This document shows positions 54,674 through 63,405 of a stretch of DNA of 64,000 nt, piece after piece. Position numbers and translations under genes: made by a program. The DNA is taken from contig NZ_CANMVK010000002.1 in the NCBI RefSeq assembly GCF_947501405.1, positions 558,001 through 622,000 on the forward strand, in the 5' to 3' direction. Source of the stretch: an uncultured Hoeflea sp. (GTDB lineage: Bacteria; Pseudomonadota; Alphaproteobacteria; Rhizobiales; Rhizobiaceae). A model generated the notes under the pieces. It did no database searches, was not told the DNA's origin, and saw only the letters and a program-made list of their open reading frames with translations. The first letter of the stretch is position 1. Each line of letters begins with the position of its first letter.

Positions 54674-54717
54674 ATAGTGCTGGCTGAAAACCATTGGTTT
54701 GGGCTTCCGTTTCAGCC

Positions 54718-55893
54718 CTATGTGATCGCGTGCAGTGTTTCGACAACCCGCCTGGCTTGCGTCTTGTTGACCCAGACCGGGAGGTTGACGACGCTGGCGT
54801 TGAGGCGCCGGGTTTGGTCGAAAGGGCCCTGGGTCGATGCCATGTCGCGATAGGCCATCATGTCGGGTACGCAATAGTCGATCAGACGCCCAAGCTCAAT
54901 CCCGCGTCGTGCGGCGGCGGACACCAGGCCTTCTGGATCGGCCACCCGCAGCACATAGTGGGAATAGGTCGCGCCATCGACAAGCGGCGGCCGCGCGTCC
55001 GGCAGCGCATCCGCCAGGGCCTGGTCATAGAAGGCCGCGATGCGTCGCCGCCGGTCGATGATGCCACAGTACGCGGCGCACTGGCGCACACCGACACTGG
55101 CTTCGGCGCGGCCGATCTGGACCAGATGATTGGCGGGCATATCGATCAGCGTCTCGTCATAGTAACGCACGAAACGGTCGATCAGGCCCAGGTCGGCGAT
55201 GCGTTTGACGAGGGTGAACACCGGCGGCGCCAGCGCCGTCGCCGCGGCACCCAGATAGAACGCGCGGGACACGCCGCGGCCGCCGCCCTCAAGCCGGTGG
55301 TCGCGCAACGCGCGCAGGCGCTCCGCCAGATCAGCGTCATCGGTTGTGATCATGCCGCCGAAGATCGACGTCATCAGCTTGGAGATGTTGAGCCCGAAAA
55401 TCGCGGCGCGGCCGTGCTTCTGCACCGGGCGCCCGTGCCATTCGGCGGCAAAGGAATGGGCGCAATCCTGAATGATCTCGACATGCGGGTGACGGGCGGC
55501 GATTGCATCCAGGCGGTCAAGATCGACCGGGTAGCCGTGAATGGAGGTCGCGATGATCGCCCCGGTGTTTGCCGTAATGGCTGCTTCGGCCTTGTCGAGA
55601 TCCATGTTGAAACCATCGGTTTCACTGTCGACAAACACCGGCTTGCAACCCGACAGGACGATGGCATGCGCCACCACCACGCAAGTGTAGGCAGGCAGGA
55701 TGATCTCGCGGCCCTTGAGCTCCATCGCCTCCATCAAAACCATCTGCGCGGTTCGGCCGTAGGGAAAGGCGATTGCGTGCGATTGCCCCATGAGCGTTGC
55801 AAACGTGCGCTCGAACTCCTCGACCGATTTGCCCCCTTTAAAGGCTGCGGCGATGTCAGCGGCGCCGATGGCCGGACGCAGACGCGGGATCAT
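54718..55893 (-). CDS. DegT/DnrJ/EryC1/StrS-type aminotransferase (391 aa)
   Basis: PLP-dependent sugar aminotransferase fold: AFPYGRTAQMVLMEAMELKG, ILPAYTCVVVAHAI, IQDCAHSFAAEWHG and Schiff-base Lys172 in FGLNISKLMTS. It is distinct from the WbpE-like protein at 23561 (no DSAQ/DAAQ box). The ATG overlaps the preceding gene by ATGA. It is last of a four-gene leftward operon with AsnB and GT2, so it probably aminates a keto sugar or sugar-linked intermediate in the decoration pathway. Confidence 0.88.
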   Translation of the reverse strand: MIPRLRPAIGAADIAAAFKGGKSVEEFERTFATLMGQSHAIAFPYGRTAQMVLMEAMELKGREIILPAYTCVVVAHAIVLSGCKPVFVDSETDGFNMDLDKAEAAITANTGAIIATSIHGYPVDLDRLDAIAARHPHVEIIQDCAHSFAAEWHGRPVQKHGRAAIFGLNISKLMTSIFGGMITTDDADLAERLRALRDHRLEGGGRGVSRAFYLGAAATALAPPVFTLVKRIADLGLIDRFVRYYDETLIDMPANHLVQIGRAEASVGVRQCAAYCGIIDRRRRIAAFYDQALADALPDARPPLVDGATYSHYVLRVADPEGLVSAAARRGIELGRLIDYCVPDMMAYRDMASTQGPFDQTRRLNASVVNLPVWVNKTQARRVVETLHAIT

Positions 55894-57452
55894 GTTTTTG
55901 ATCCTCCGGTATCGCCACGCTGCCAATATCCCGAACTCGCCATGTGGATGACAGAGAACGGCTCGTCAACGGACACACGCTTGAGTTCGCCTGGCTCCCA
56001 ACTGTCGCTGACCGAAAGCTCCGGGCCGAGCTCGACAGTGCGCGTGAACCGCCCGGCGGGCCGCCCCCGAGACCTGACGAGCATCTTGGCGATCAGCTTC
56101 TTGACCTCAGCGCCGATCGCCGGGATGCGCATCACCGAGATCGCCAGCAGACGCAGGATCAGCACATTGTAGGGATTGGCGAGCGGCATCGAGCGCTCGA
56201 TGAGTTGGCCCTTGATGACCAGGCGTTCGCCCTCCAGCTCGGTCTTTGCCTCCGGGTCGCCCTGGCTGGTCAGATATTTGCCGTTGCCCCTGGCAAGCAC
56301 CAGGCCGGTGTCGTTGAGCACCATCCGCGTATCTTGCCAATGGCAGACCACCGCCTTGCGAAGCGAGATGACGCTATGGTGGCGCGCGCCGATATCGGCC
56401 AGAAGGCCGGCTTCGGGCATAAACCAGCGCCCTGGCTGGGCAGGCGATGGCGGATCGGATGGATCGGCGCCCGGAGCCGCCGCCAGTGCCTGGCAGTAAT
56501 TGTTGAACACCGGAGCCAGATTCGGCGTGTCGATTGCCGACAGCGTCACGGGAGAATGATGGCCAATCGCCGATCGCATCCAATCGGCCAATACACCGGC
56601 ACGGGCGTCGCGCCCTGAAAGCAGCTCCATCGCCGCGGGATAGTAGACGCGGGTGGCCCGGCTGCCGTAAATCCCGCCAAACGATCCGTCGGGGTGGGCA
56701 AAACGGGAAAGAAACTCGGTGCCGCGCTCCAGCGCATCCCAAAGCCGGGGTGAATTCAGAAATTCGGCCGCATCGGCAAGATGGGTCATACACAGGGTCT
56801 GATAGCCCGGATCAGCCCCGCCATATTCATCGAACCAGCCTTCCTGGGATTGGCGGTCGAGAATGCGCGTCATCAGTTCTTCGGCCGTCCGGCGCGCCGC
56901 GGCATCCCCGTGCAACCGGTCCCAGCGCAGAAGTGCCGCGACCGCGGTGGCCAGATGGTTGGAGATGAAGCCATGGGTTTCATCGCGACGCACCAGGAAG
57001 CTTACCGCCGGTGCGAGCGCGGCAGACTGTTGCCGCGCGCGATCCTTGTCGGGACCCGCCAGCCGTTCGACCGCGCACAGGTGATCGTAAAGAACCAGCG
57101 CCGTCACACAATAAGACTGCTCATAGGGCAGGGCTTCCTCGAAACTGCCATCGGCACGCATCAGGCGTGGCGTCGCCTTAAGCATGGTGTCGATCAGTGC
57201 GCGGATCTTCTCCGGATTGACCGTGTCCCCAAAGGCATCCATCTCGACAAGTGCGCTCAGGCCGTTGACCGGTCCTTGAAGTGTGCCATTGGCGAAATCC
57301 GTAAGCTTCCAGGCCCAGAAACGGCGATCGCCAATGCCGCGCGTCAGGCTGAGCGGATCCCTGTCAGCCAGGGCGAGGATTCGCGGCAACGCGGCGTCGA
57401 TCTCGACGGCATAGGCGTTATTGGCAAATCGGGCGTCAAGAAGCCTGAGCAT
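55890..57452 (-). CDS. Unrecognised (alpha/alpha)-toroid-like protein (about 520 aa)
   Basis: I do not recognise a characterised family. Residues 1-300 are helical with repeated motifs (LTRGIGDRRFWAWKLTDFAN, GWFDEYGGADPGYQT, HPDGSFGGIYGSRATRVYYP), as in six-hairpin glycosidases, prenyltransferase-like toroids and heparinase II/III N-domains. The last 200 residues are beta-rich, with RKAVVCHWQDTRMVLNDTG. This layout is like heparinase-type lyases, but no catalytic Tyr/His pair can be assigned. It is coupled between AsnB (17-base overlap) and the DegT aminotransferase. The ATG at 57452 was chosen; a GTG three codons earlier is equally possible. Confidence 0.72.
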   Translation of the reverse strand: MLRLLDARFANNAYAVEIDAALPRILALADRDPLSLTRGIGDRRFWAWKLTDFANGTLQGPVNGLSALVEMDAFGDTVNPEKIRALIDTMLKATPRLMRADGSFEEALPYEQSYCVTALVLYDHLCAVERLAGPDKDRARQQSAALAPAVSFLVRRDETHGFISNHLATAVAALLRWDRLHGDAAARRTAEELMTRILDRQSQEGWFDEYGGADPGYQTLCMTHLADAAEFLNSPRLWDALERGTEFLSRFAHPDGSFGGIYGSRATRVYYPAAMELLSGRDARAGVLADWMRSAIGHHSPVTLSAIDTPNLAPVFNNYCQALAAAPGADPSDPPSPAQPGRWFMPEAGLLADIGARHHSVISLRKAVVCHWQDTRMVLNDTGLVLARGNGKYLTSQGDPEAKTELEGERLVIKGQLIERSMPLANPYNVLILRLLAISVMRIPAIGAEVKKLIAKMLVRSRGRPAGRFTRTVELGPELSVSDSWEPGELKRVSVDEPFSVIHMASSGYWQRGDTGGSKT

Positions 57453-59349
57453 TGTTCGCACCTGCGCCGGGAGGGAGCAATGTCACGCCCAGGCGTTCCT
57501 TATACTGCCGGATCCAGCTTTCCAGGCATAGCAACATCCAGATTCGGTGGGTGGCGATCTCGTCGAGAGGGCGCAATCGCCGACGCCAGGATCCGAGGTA
57601 GCTCTCAACATGGACCGAAAGCGCCTCGGGTTCAAACAATGTGCCCAAAGTGCTGTCCGTGTCGCACAATCGCGTGCGCATCCACCCGGCCAGCGGGCCA
57701 CGCAGCCAGGCACTCAAAGGGTTGGGGAACCCGCGCTTGGGCAGGGAGAACAGCGGGTCCGGCAAAACGCCCCGTGCGGCCGCCCGCGGCACCGCCTTGA
57801 GAATGCCACCGTCAAGCTTGACGGCAGTGGGCAGCGACAAGGCATAGGCCACCAATTCATTGTCGAGAAACGGCGTGCGCGATTCAAGCGAATGCGCCAT
57901 CGACACTTTATCCTCGAGGATAAGCAGGCCGGGAAGATAATCGCGCAGATATTGCCGCATCAGCCGGTCAAACACATTGCCTGGCGCCGGTTCGGCGGCT
58001 GTATCCGGCAAGCGTTTCAGCGCGGAGGTTACATGCTTGCGCAGCAGGCGATCGCGCAGCGCCGGCCCGAAAAGGCGCGGCAGGAATGGTTTTTCGCGGC
58101 CACTCAATGTGGCAAGCGCAAAATAGACGATATGCGGCAGTTCCGAGAGCCGCACGGAGCGCAACGCCTTGAGGAAGGCGGCCGGTTTTCGCCACGCGGT
58201 CTGGGCAAGAAGCACGAATTTGAAGACCGGATAGCCGGAGAACAGCTCGTCACCGCCATGGCCGGTCAGCACCACTTTGTGGGTCTTTGCCACGTCTTTG
58301 GCCACCATGTACTGCGGCAGAGCACCGGTGCCCATGCGCGGCTCGTCGAGCGCGAACACCAGATCGTCGAAATGCGCCTGAAAACTCTCGGCGCCAATCT
58401 GCACCCGTTTGTGCGGCAGGTTCCGCGACGCGGCAACCATGGCAGCGCCCGAAACCTCATCATACCATCCGCCGGCGTCGAAAGCGCCGGTAAAGGCTGT
58501 CGGTCCATGCTCGTCCGCCAGGCGTTCGGCAGCGGTAAGCGTCACCAGGCTGCTGTCGATGCCAGCGCTCAGATAGGACGCAAGCGGCACATCGCTCATC
58601 AAATGCCGGTCGACAGCTTTGCCGAACGCCGACTTGAAGCCCGATACGGCTTCGGGAAAGGACACATCCAGGGTGTCATGAAGGCTCGGATCCGCAAAGC
58701 AGACGGTCTTCATACCGTCGCGATCGATTTGCACCCGCTGGCCAGGCTCAACCAGATTGATGCCTTCAAGCATGGTCTGGGCGCCGAAGCGGTTCTCATA
58801 GGTCAGATATTGCCCCAGACCGGCCGGCGAAATCGGCCACTCCGTGCGTCCGCTCGCAGCAACTATCGCCCGCATGTCCGAGGCAAACAGTGTCTGTCCG
58901 CCATCGCTCCAGTAAAAGATCGGCTTGATTCCCATCCGGTCCCGGACAAGGTGAAGCGCCTGGCGATCGCCATCCCAGAGCGCGATGGCGAACATGCCGT
59001 TGAAGCGGCCGAAGCACTCCTCGCCCCACTGCCGCCAGGCATGAATGACGGTTTCGCTGTCACAATCGGAGACGAACAAATGGCCGAACTGCTCCAGTTC
59101 ACGGCGCAGCTCGGCGTAATTGTAGATCTCGCCATTGACCGAAATGGCGATACGGCCGTCGCTTGAAACCATCGGTTGACGGCCGCGCTCGGAAAGATCG
59201 ACAATCGCCAGCCGCCGGTGACCCAGCACGATGCCGGGCGCCTGCCAGCTGCCTTCGCCATCGGGCCCGCGGTGCTCCATATGGCGCAGCATGACAGAAA
59301 CTGCGTCAACCGATGCATCCCGGCCATGACTGCCGCAGATGCCGCACAT
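57436..59349 (-). CDS. asnB: Asparagine synthase (glutamine-hydrolysing) family amidotransferase (637 aa)
   Basis: N-terminal class II glutaminase domain starting MCGICG with nucleophile Cys2, HRGPDGEG and SVNGEIYNYAELR. C-terminal synthetase with PP-loop SAGIDSSLV, GHGGDELFSGYPVFK and the closing LEDKVSMAHSLESRTPFLD. Such proteins in O-antigen loci (WbpS-type) amidate hexuronic acids; asparagine synthesis is the alternative. It starts in a one-base overlap with the GT2 stop. Given wbpA-type uronate synthesis in the same region, sugar amidation is plausible. Confidence 0.94.
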   Translation of the reverse strand: MCGICGSHGRDASVDAVSVMLRHMEHRGPDGEGSWQAPGIVLGHRRLAIVDLSERGRQPMVSSDGRIAISVNGEIYNYAELRRELEQFGHLFVSDCDSETVIHAWRQWGEECFGRFNGMFAIALWDGDRQALHLVRDRMGIKPIFYWSDGGQTLFASDMRAIVAASGRTEWPISPAGLGQYLTYENRFGAQTMLEGINLVEPGQRVQIDRDGMKTVCFADPSLHDTLDVSFPEAVSGFKSAFGKAVDRHLMSDVPLASYLSAGIDSSLVTLTAAERLADEHGPTAFTGAFDAGGWYDEVSGAAMVAASRNLPHKRVQIGAESFQAHFDDLVFALDEPRMGTGALPQYMVAKDVAKTHKVVLTGHGGDELFSGYPVFKFVLLAQTAWRKPAAFLKALRSVRLSELPHIVYFALATLSGREKPFLPRLFGPALRDRLLRKHVTSALKRLPDTAAEPAPGNVFDRLMRQYLRDYLPGLLILEDKVSMAHSLESRTPFLDNELVAYALSLPTAVKLDGGILKAVPRAAARGVLPDPLFSLPKRGFPNPLSAWLRGPLAGWMRTRLCDTDSTLGTLFEPEALSVHVESYLGSWRRRLRPLDEIATHRIWMLLCLESWIRQYKERLGVTLLPPGAGANNAQAS

Positions 59350-60398
59350 CAGTCGGACTTGTCCCGTTCCAGGTCCTTCAGCCGATCATTCATCCGGGCC
59401 ATCAGAATATACAGCTCTTCGAACTGTTTCTTGCTTTGCAACGACTGGAAATAGAACGCAAAGAACACCAAAAGCACGACCGTGCTGCCGGCGGTCAGCA
59501 TCAGGGTGAGGCTGCCGTTTAGCAGAGCATCGCGCAGGCCGGCATAGAGAGCGACGAAGAAACCGCGATCCATGAGTTCGATCGTGCGCATGATCCAGCT
59601 GCCGAGAAGCATCATGGTGCCCACAAAGATCATCACCGACAGCGCCGCCACCGGCAGGAACAGCGTGGCCCCCGGGCGCAGAACGTAATTATAGACCAGG
59701 TGTGAGGCGATGGTTCCCGACAGCGCAAACAGCGGGAACGCGCCACCCTTGCCCACCCGCTTGGCGCGGGCCTTGTCGCGCCAGTCAAGCGTTGCCGGAA
59801 TTTCGGCGAGACGGTAGCCGAAAAGATTGGCCTTCTGGATGATCTCGAGGTGCAGATCCTTGCTGTCGCTGATCAGTTCGAGCTTCTTGACGACTTCGCG
59901 GCGGTAGGCACGAACGATACAAGTGAGCGTATACAACTGCCCGCGCACGCCGGCGCTCAACACCTTGTTGCCATAATAGGAGATCTTGGCGCGCATCCAG
60001 GGTACATTTTTGACCATGCCATCAGGATGGTAGGCCGACGCCAGAACGATGTCGGCCTCACCTCGCTCCAGAGGTGCGAGCATGCGCGGAATGTGATCCG
60101 GCGTGTAGGACAGGTCGCAATCAAGCGTGACCACGTACTCGCCATTGGCCGCGGCGAAACCGGTGCGCACGCCTGCGCCTCGGCCGCGATTTCTTGCGTG
60201 CCGCTCAACCCGCAGGTTCGGCATGTCGAGAGCATCGAGCTTGGCTCCCATACCGTCGGTGGATCCATCATCGACAACGATGATTTCAAATGAGCGGCCG
60301 GGCATCTCGCGTTTCATGAACGTGTCGAGTTCGCCGACGGTGTTCTGGATAATAGCGGCTTCGTTATAGGCCGGGATGATGAGCGAGATTTCAGTCAT
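59349..60398 (-). CDS. Glycosyltransferase family 2, dolichol-phosphate-sugar-synthase-like (349 aa)
   Basis: GT-A-fold transferase opening SLIIPAYNEAAIIQNTV, with VVDDGSTDG and the metal-binding Asp93-x-Asp95 in TLDCDLSYTPDH. Two C-terminal membrane segments (about 240-270 and 305-330) and the segment DLHLEIIQKANLFGYRLAEIP resemble polyprenol-phosphate mannosyl/glucosyl transferases. It probably charges undecaprenyl phosphate with a sugar used by a membrane transferase such as that at 45806 (inference). It is first in the leftward four-gene operon. Its start codon lies inside a 32-base segment duplicated at the Gfo/Idh end. Confidence 0.93.
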   Translation of the reverse strand: MTEISLIIPAYNEAAIIQNTVGELDTFMKREMPGRSFEIIVVDDGSTDGMGAKLDALDMPNLRVERHARNRGRGAGVRTGFAAANGEYVVTLDCDLSYTPDHIPRMLAPLERGEADIVLASAYHPDGMVKNVPWMRAKISYYGNKVLSAGVRGQLYTLTCIVRAYRREVVKKLELISDSKDLHLEIIQKANLFGYRLAEIPATLDWRDKARAKRVGKGGAFPLFALSGTIASHLVYNYVLRPGATLFLPVAALSVMIFVGTMMLLGSWIMRTIELMDRGFFVALYAGLRDALLNGSLTLMLTAGSTVVLLVFFAFYFQSLQSKKQFEELYILMARMNDRLKDLERDKSD

Positions 60399-60412
60399 GA
60401 GATCAGCTTCAG
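60381..60412. repeat. Imperfect direct repeat, copy A (GT2 start)
   Basis: This 32-base stretch spans the GT2 start codon and its first codons and recurs at 61979-62010 with 29 of 32 bases identical. See copy B. Confidence 0.9.
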
Positions 60413-60856
60413 ACTGCCGGTGCCGAGCCCGTAGGGCAGACCGGTTTCAGGGCTGGCGAAGTCCTCGCCTGGCCGCAGGTCGCGGCAGGACGGGCTAGAC
60501 GGTTTAAGACGGGACGGCAGGACAGTCATGGCTGCTAACATTCCAATTTAGTTGACACGCGGCAGGCGTAGTGACTCAGCACATGCGTTGACAAGTGGGT
60601 AAGTCATTGATTTAAATAGCCAGTACGTTGGGGAAAGTGCTTTTCGGGTCGGTTCCACCACAGTGGATCAATCAGCGCGGCATGTTGCACAAAGTGCCTG
60701 CCGAAGTAAAGCGATTAAGCCTCCGCCTGACAGCGCGCTCAGAAGGGCTGCTCTCACCTTATTCAACCTTTTTGGCGCATTTTACCTCTCTGAAGGCCCG
60801 CGCCTGAGAACGGCCTGCGGCTGCTCATCTTCTCAGGGTTTTGGAGAAGGAAGCAT
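60399..60856. other. Intergenic region with a hairpin
   Basis: About 460 bases, no supported gene. It holds the left repeat of the duplicated junction and, at 60803-60842, a long-loop hairpin that may end the ankyrin unit. The GT2 operon promoter should lie here. Confidence 0.45.
60803..60842. terminator. Candidate terminator or operator hairpin near the ankyrin gene
   Basis: Perfect CCTGAGAA/TTCTCAGG arms with a 19-base loop, followed on the plus strand by GTTTT. The minus-strand ankyrin gene ends just upstream, but on that strand no T-tract follows, so assignment is weak. Confidence 0.35.
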
Positions 60857-61159
60857 TCAGGAATTGCCGGGCGCTTCAAGAATCTCGAGAATCAACCGGC
60901 TTCTCTCTGTCGTATAGTCGGCTGCGGTCTTGCCGTCATTGTCGCGCACCAACGGGTCAGCGCCATGTTCAATCAGCGTTGTCATGATCTCCGTTTCCCC
61001 GGTTCTAAACGCATAGGTCTTTGCGTACATCAGCGGGGTCGTCCCATTCGCATTCTGCGCGTTCACGTCAGCGCCGGCCGCAATCAACCGGCTTACCTCC
61101 GACGCATCGCCGCTCCAGCAAGCCTCCATCAACGGAGTTCGCGAACTATTGTTTTGCAT
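60857..61159 (-). CDS. Ankyrin-repeat protein (100 aa)
   Basis: Compact ankyrin protein with about two and a half repeats: TPLMEACWSGDASEVSRLI-AAGADVNAQ, TPLMYAKTYAFRTGETEIMTTLI-EHGADPLVRD and GKTAADYTTERS. No signal peptide or other domain. Such small proteins act by protein binding; the partner is unknown. It overlaps the end of the formyltransferase gene by 14 bases on the same strand, so both are translated together. The pairing inside a duplicated junction suggests they moved as a unit. Confidence 0.9.
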   Translation of the reverse strand: MQNNSSRTPLMEACWSGDASEVSRLIAAGADVNAQNANGTTPLMYAKTYAFRTGETEIMTTLIEHGADPLVRDNDGKTAADYTTERSRLILEILEAPGNS

Positions 61160-61826
61160 GGGAGTCCTTGAACGTCTCGAATGCCTGAATCAAATCGGCC
61201 TCGACGCCAATCGGCATTCTCATCGTTGCCTCATGTTCCGGCAAATCCAGCACTTCACGCCTGTCGAGCAGCGTATCGAAATTTATCAGCATCCAGATCT
61301 CATTCTCGTAGTGCCGCCTTGCGAGCGTATGAAGGTCGTCTTCCGGGAAGACCGGGGTCGGCAGATGAAACAGTATCTCGCCCGCATCCGCCCTGTCATC
61401 GATCTTGTGAAGCGTGTTCCCCAAAGGCATACCGTTCAGGATCGCCCATTTGAATGAATCGAGACCTCTGACGGACGGGATCAGCCCCGCATGCACATTG
61501 AGAATGCGGCCTGAATTTGCAAAGTCCGCTTCAATCAGATTGGAGCCGCAAACCAAAAACCACTCATAGTCGTCAAGCACATCGCGCCATTCGCTGTACT
61601 GAATGATTTTCCCGCCGTTGAACGCCGCCAAAGAGCGCGGGTCCGGTCCTTCAAACTGCGCCGGCCGGTGCTTGAACTCAACAGCTCTTTCCGGCCGTTT
61701 CTTAAACGGCATCAGCAATAGATCGATGTTTCTGAAGCCGCGATTGTGCAGCCCCATCAACACTTGCGTGGTTTTGAGATGCGGAGTGTCATACGAGAGC
61801 AGACAAATTCGGTTTTCGGCAGTCAT
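61146..61826 (-). CDS. Formyltransferase family protein (226 aa)
   Basis: Sugar/formyl transferase fold with catalytic Asn110 and His112 in ILNVHAGLIPSVRG and Asp147 in HKIDDRADAGEIL. It begins ENRICLLSYDTPHLKTTQVL, shorter at the N-terminus than tRNA formyltransferases. CTGGAGGG precedes the ATG, which is chosen over an upstream in-frame GHA segment because it starts at the conserved strand. It is the second formyltransferase of the window. The ankyrin gene overlaps its stop. Acceptor is probably an amino sugar (inference from locus). Confidence 0.86.
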   Translation of the reverse strand: MTAENRICLLSYDTPHLKTTQVLMGLHNRGFRNIDLLLMPFKKRPERAVEFKHRPAQFEGPDPRSLAAFNGGKIIQYSEWRDVLDDYEWFLVCGSNLIEADFANSGRILNVHAGLIPSVRGLDSFKWAILNGMPLGNTLHKIDDRADAGEILFHLPTPVFPEDDLHTLARRHYENEIWMLINFDTLLDRREVLDLPEHEATMRMPIGVEADLIQAFETFKDSHAKQ

Positions 61827-61996
61827 TGCATGGCCCTCCAGGGATTTGAACCGCACCAAAGCCAACGGATCAGATTGGATTTAATAACATCGCCACGACC
61901 GGGCTCTCCGGCATTGACCTGGCGGGTTTTCCGCTTCTGGTTAAATGTCCCGCCGGCTTCGTTAGGGCGCGAATTTTCGAGCGAGATCTCTGTCAT
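61823..61996 (-). pseudogene. Gene-start fragment left by the duplicated junction
   Basis: An ATG at 61996 opens a 57-codon frame whose first six residues MTEISL equal those of the GT2 protein at 59349, after which the sequence is unrelated (ENSRPNEAGGTFNQ). It lies directly after the Gfo/Idh stop. It looks like the relic of the original gene start, now cut off by the formyltransferase/ankyrin cassette. Confidence 0.4.
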
Positions 61997-62010
61997 GGGA
62001 TCAGCTTCAG
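61979..62010. repeat. Imperfect direct repeat, copy B (Gfo/Idh end)
   Basis: Matches 60381-60412 at 29 of 32 bases. On the minus strand it contains the last codon(s) and TGA of the Gfo/Idh gene, then ATG and the codons TEIS as in GT2. The two copies flank about 1.57 kb holding the formyltransferase and ankyrin genes. Confidence 0.9.
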
Positions 62011-62999
62011 TCCGCGGCCTTGCCGAGCTTGGCGCGCAATTGCGTTTCGGCCTGTTCGAGCACGCTGAGCACGCGCAGGCCCTCGGCAGCATCTGTAAGC
62101 GGGGTTTTGTTGGCGGCCGCAGCCTCGATGAAATGTCGGCATTCCTCGCGCAGCGGCTCGGCCTGCGCAACCTCGACAAACCGCGACTGTCCCTTGGACG
62201 CGACCGGCCGGCCGTCAACCCAATCGACCTTGCTGTCATAGACTTCGAGCTTTTCGTTCCAGGGGCGGACATCATCGAACATCGCCATGCCCTTGTCGCC
62301 GACGACGACCAGGCGCTGTTCCTTGAACGGGTGCAGCCATGACACCAGAATGTGGGCTTCCAGCCCGCCCGGAAACTCGAGATGTGTGGTGGCGAAGTCG
62401 ACGAGATGCGGCGTGACATGAGCAGCTGTGCCGGTCGCCATAACGTTATGTGGTGCTTCGCCGGCCAGCGCCAGCACCATGGAAATGTCATGGGGCGCGA
62501 AGCTCCACAGCACATTTTCCTCCTGTCGTATTTTCCCCATGCTCATGCGGTTGGAATAGACATAGCGCGGTGTGCCGATATCCCCGGCCTTGACCAGCGC
62601 CAGCAGCGCCTGAAACACCGGATGGTACTGCAGAAGGTGGCCAACCATCAGCACGCGACCGGCCTTTTGTGCAATTGCCGCAAGTTTCTCGCCATCGGCG
62701 ACCGAAAGCGCCAGCGGTTTTTCGACAAAGACGTGCTTCCCCGCTTCAAGCATCTGCGCGGCGACTGGCAGATGCAGTTCGGCTGGTACCGCGACACACA
62801 CCGCATCGATTTCGGAACTGGCGGCGATCTCATCCAGAGACAGGGCCGGAACGCCATAGTCAGCGCTGAACTGCGCAGCTGTTGCCGGGTTGGCGTCGCT
62901 GATGGCGCGCAGGACACCGAGTGCGGCAATGTTTTTGACAATATTCTTGCCCCAGCCGCCGCAACCGGCAACGGCCAAGCGCATCTCGCTCGTGTTCAT
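62007..62999 (-). CDS. Gfo/Idh/MocA family oxidoreductase (330 aa)
   Basis: NAD(P)-dependent sugar oxidoreductase: Rossmann motif AGCGGWG at residues 11-17, EKPLAL at 93-98 with the family catalytic Lys, and SMGKIRQEENVLWSFAPHDISMVL with the substrate-site His. These C-terminal motifs are of the type often seen beside nucleotide-sugar aminotransferases. It is the only candidate in the window for the missing 3-dehydrogenase (WbpB-like) step of the diamino-uronate path, although its sequence is not close to WbpB. It follows a divergent 400-base region and precedes the formyltransferase group on the same strand. Confidence 0.9.
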   Translation of the reverse strand: MNTSEMRLAVAGCGGWGKNIVKNIAALGVLRAISDANPATAAQFSADYGVPALSLDEIAASSEIDAVCVAVPAELHLPVAAQMLEAGKHVFVEKPLALSVADGEKLAAIAQKAGRVLMVGHLLQYHPVFQALLALVKAGDIGTPRYVYSNRMSMGKIRQEENVLWSFAPHDISMVLALAGEAPHNVMATGTAAHVTPHLVDFATTHLEFPGGLEAHILVSWLHPFKEQRLVVVGDKGMAMFDDVRPWNEKLEVYDSKVDWVDGRPVASKGQSRFVEVAQAEPLREECRHFIEAAAANKTPLTDAAEGLRVLSVLEQAETQLRAKLGKAAD

Positions 63000-63405
63000 T
63001 CCATATCTCTCTTGTTCAATCGATGTCTTCCCAATCCCGGAAATTGGCACGGCTCGATTTCGAACGCCAATCGGGCTGATCCCTGTCGCGGTAATGCGAT
63101 AATGCAGACGTATAGGTTCCGCAAGGTTTTAGCGACCACCGGGCCGTTTGTTGCAAAGATGCCGTCAACTGGCAACCATCCCAAGTGAGGTCGCGTCAGG
63201 CCTTGGCCCTGGCCATGGTCGCGTCGAGCCTAGCGTTTACCTACATTGGGATCGTGGAACGATCAGCCGTGGACGCAGGCCGGATGCCTAGGGTTCCGGG
63301 AGCGTCGATACCACCTGTGGGGGACTGTGGCTTGATCTTCAAGTGCGCGAGACTGCGCTCAGACATGGCCACAGTTGCCGGCAACCGGATTGATGGAGAC
63401 ATATC
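63000..63405. other. Divergent intergenic region
   Basis: About 400 bases without a supported gene between the leftward Gfo/Idh gene and the rightward aminotransferase. Near 63287 the text CCTAGGGTTCCGGG resembles a short conserved block of guanidine-I riboswitches, but the rest of the consensus is not visible. GGAG at 63395-63398 serves the aminotransferase. Confidence 0.4.

Noticed and set aside
54682-54717. GGCTGAAA/TTTCAGCC inverted repeat between convergent genes
   Set aside because: A 20-base loop and no T-tract; too weak to call a terminator.
54694-56172. Plus-strand open frame of 492 codons
   Set aside because: Antisense shadow of the DegT aminotransferase and the end of the toroid-like gene.
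57547-59166. Plus-strand open frame of 539 codons
   Set aside because: Antisense shadow of AsnB, whose motifs are complete on the minus strand.
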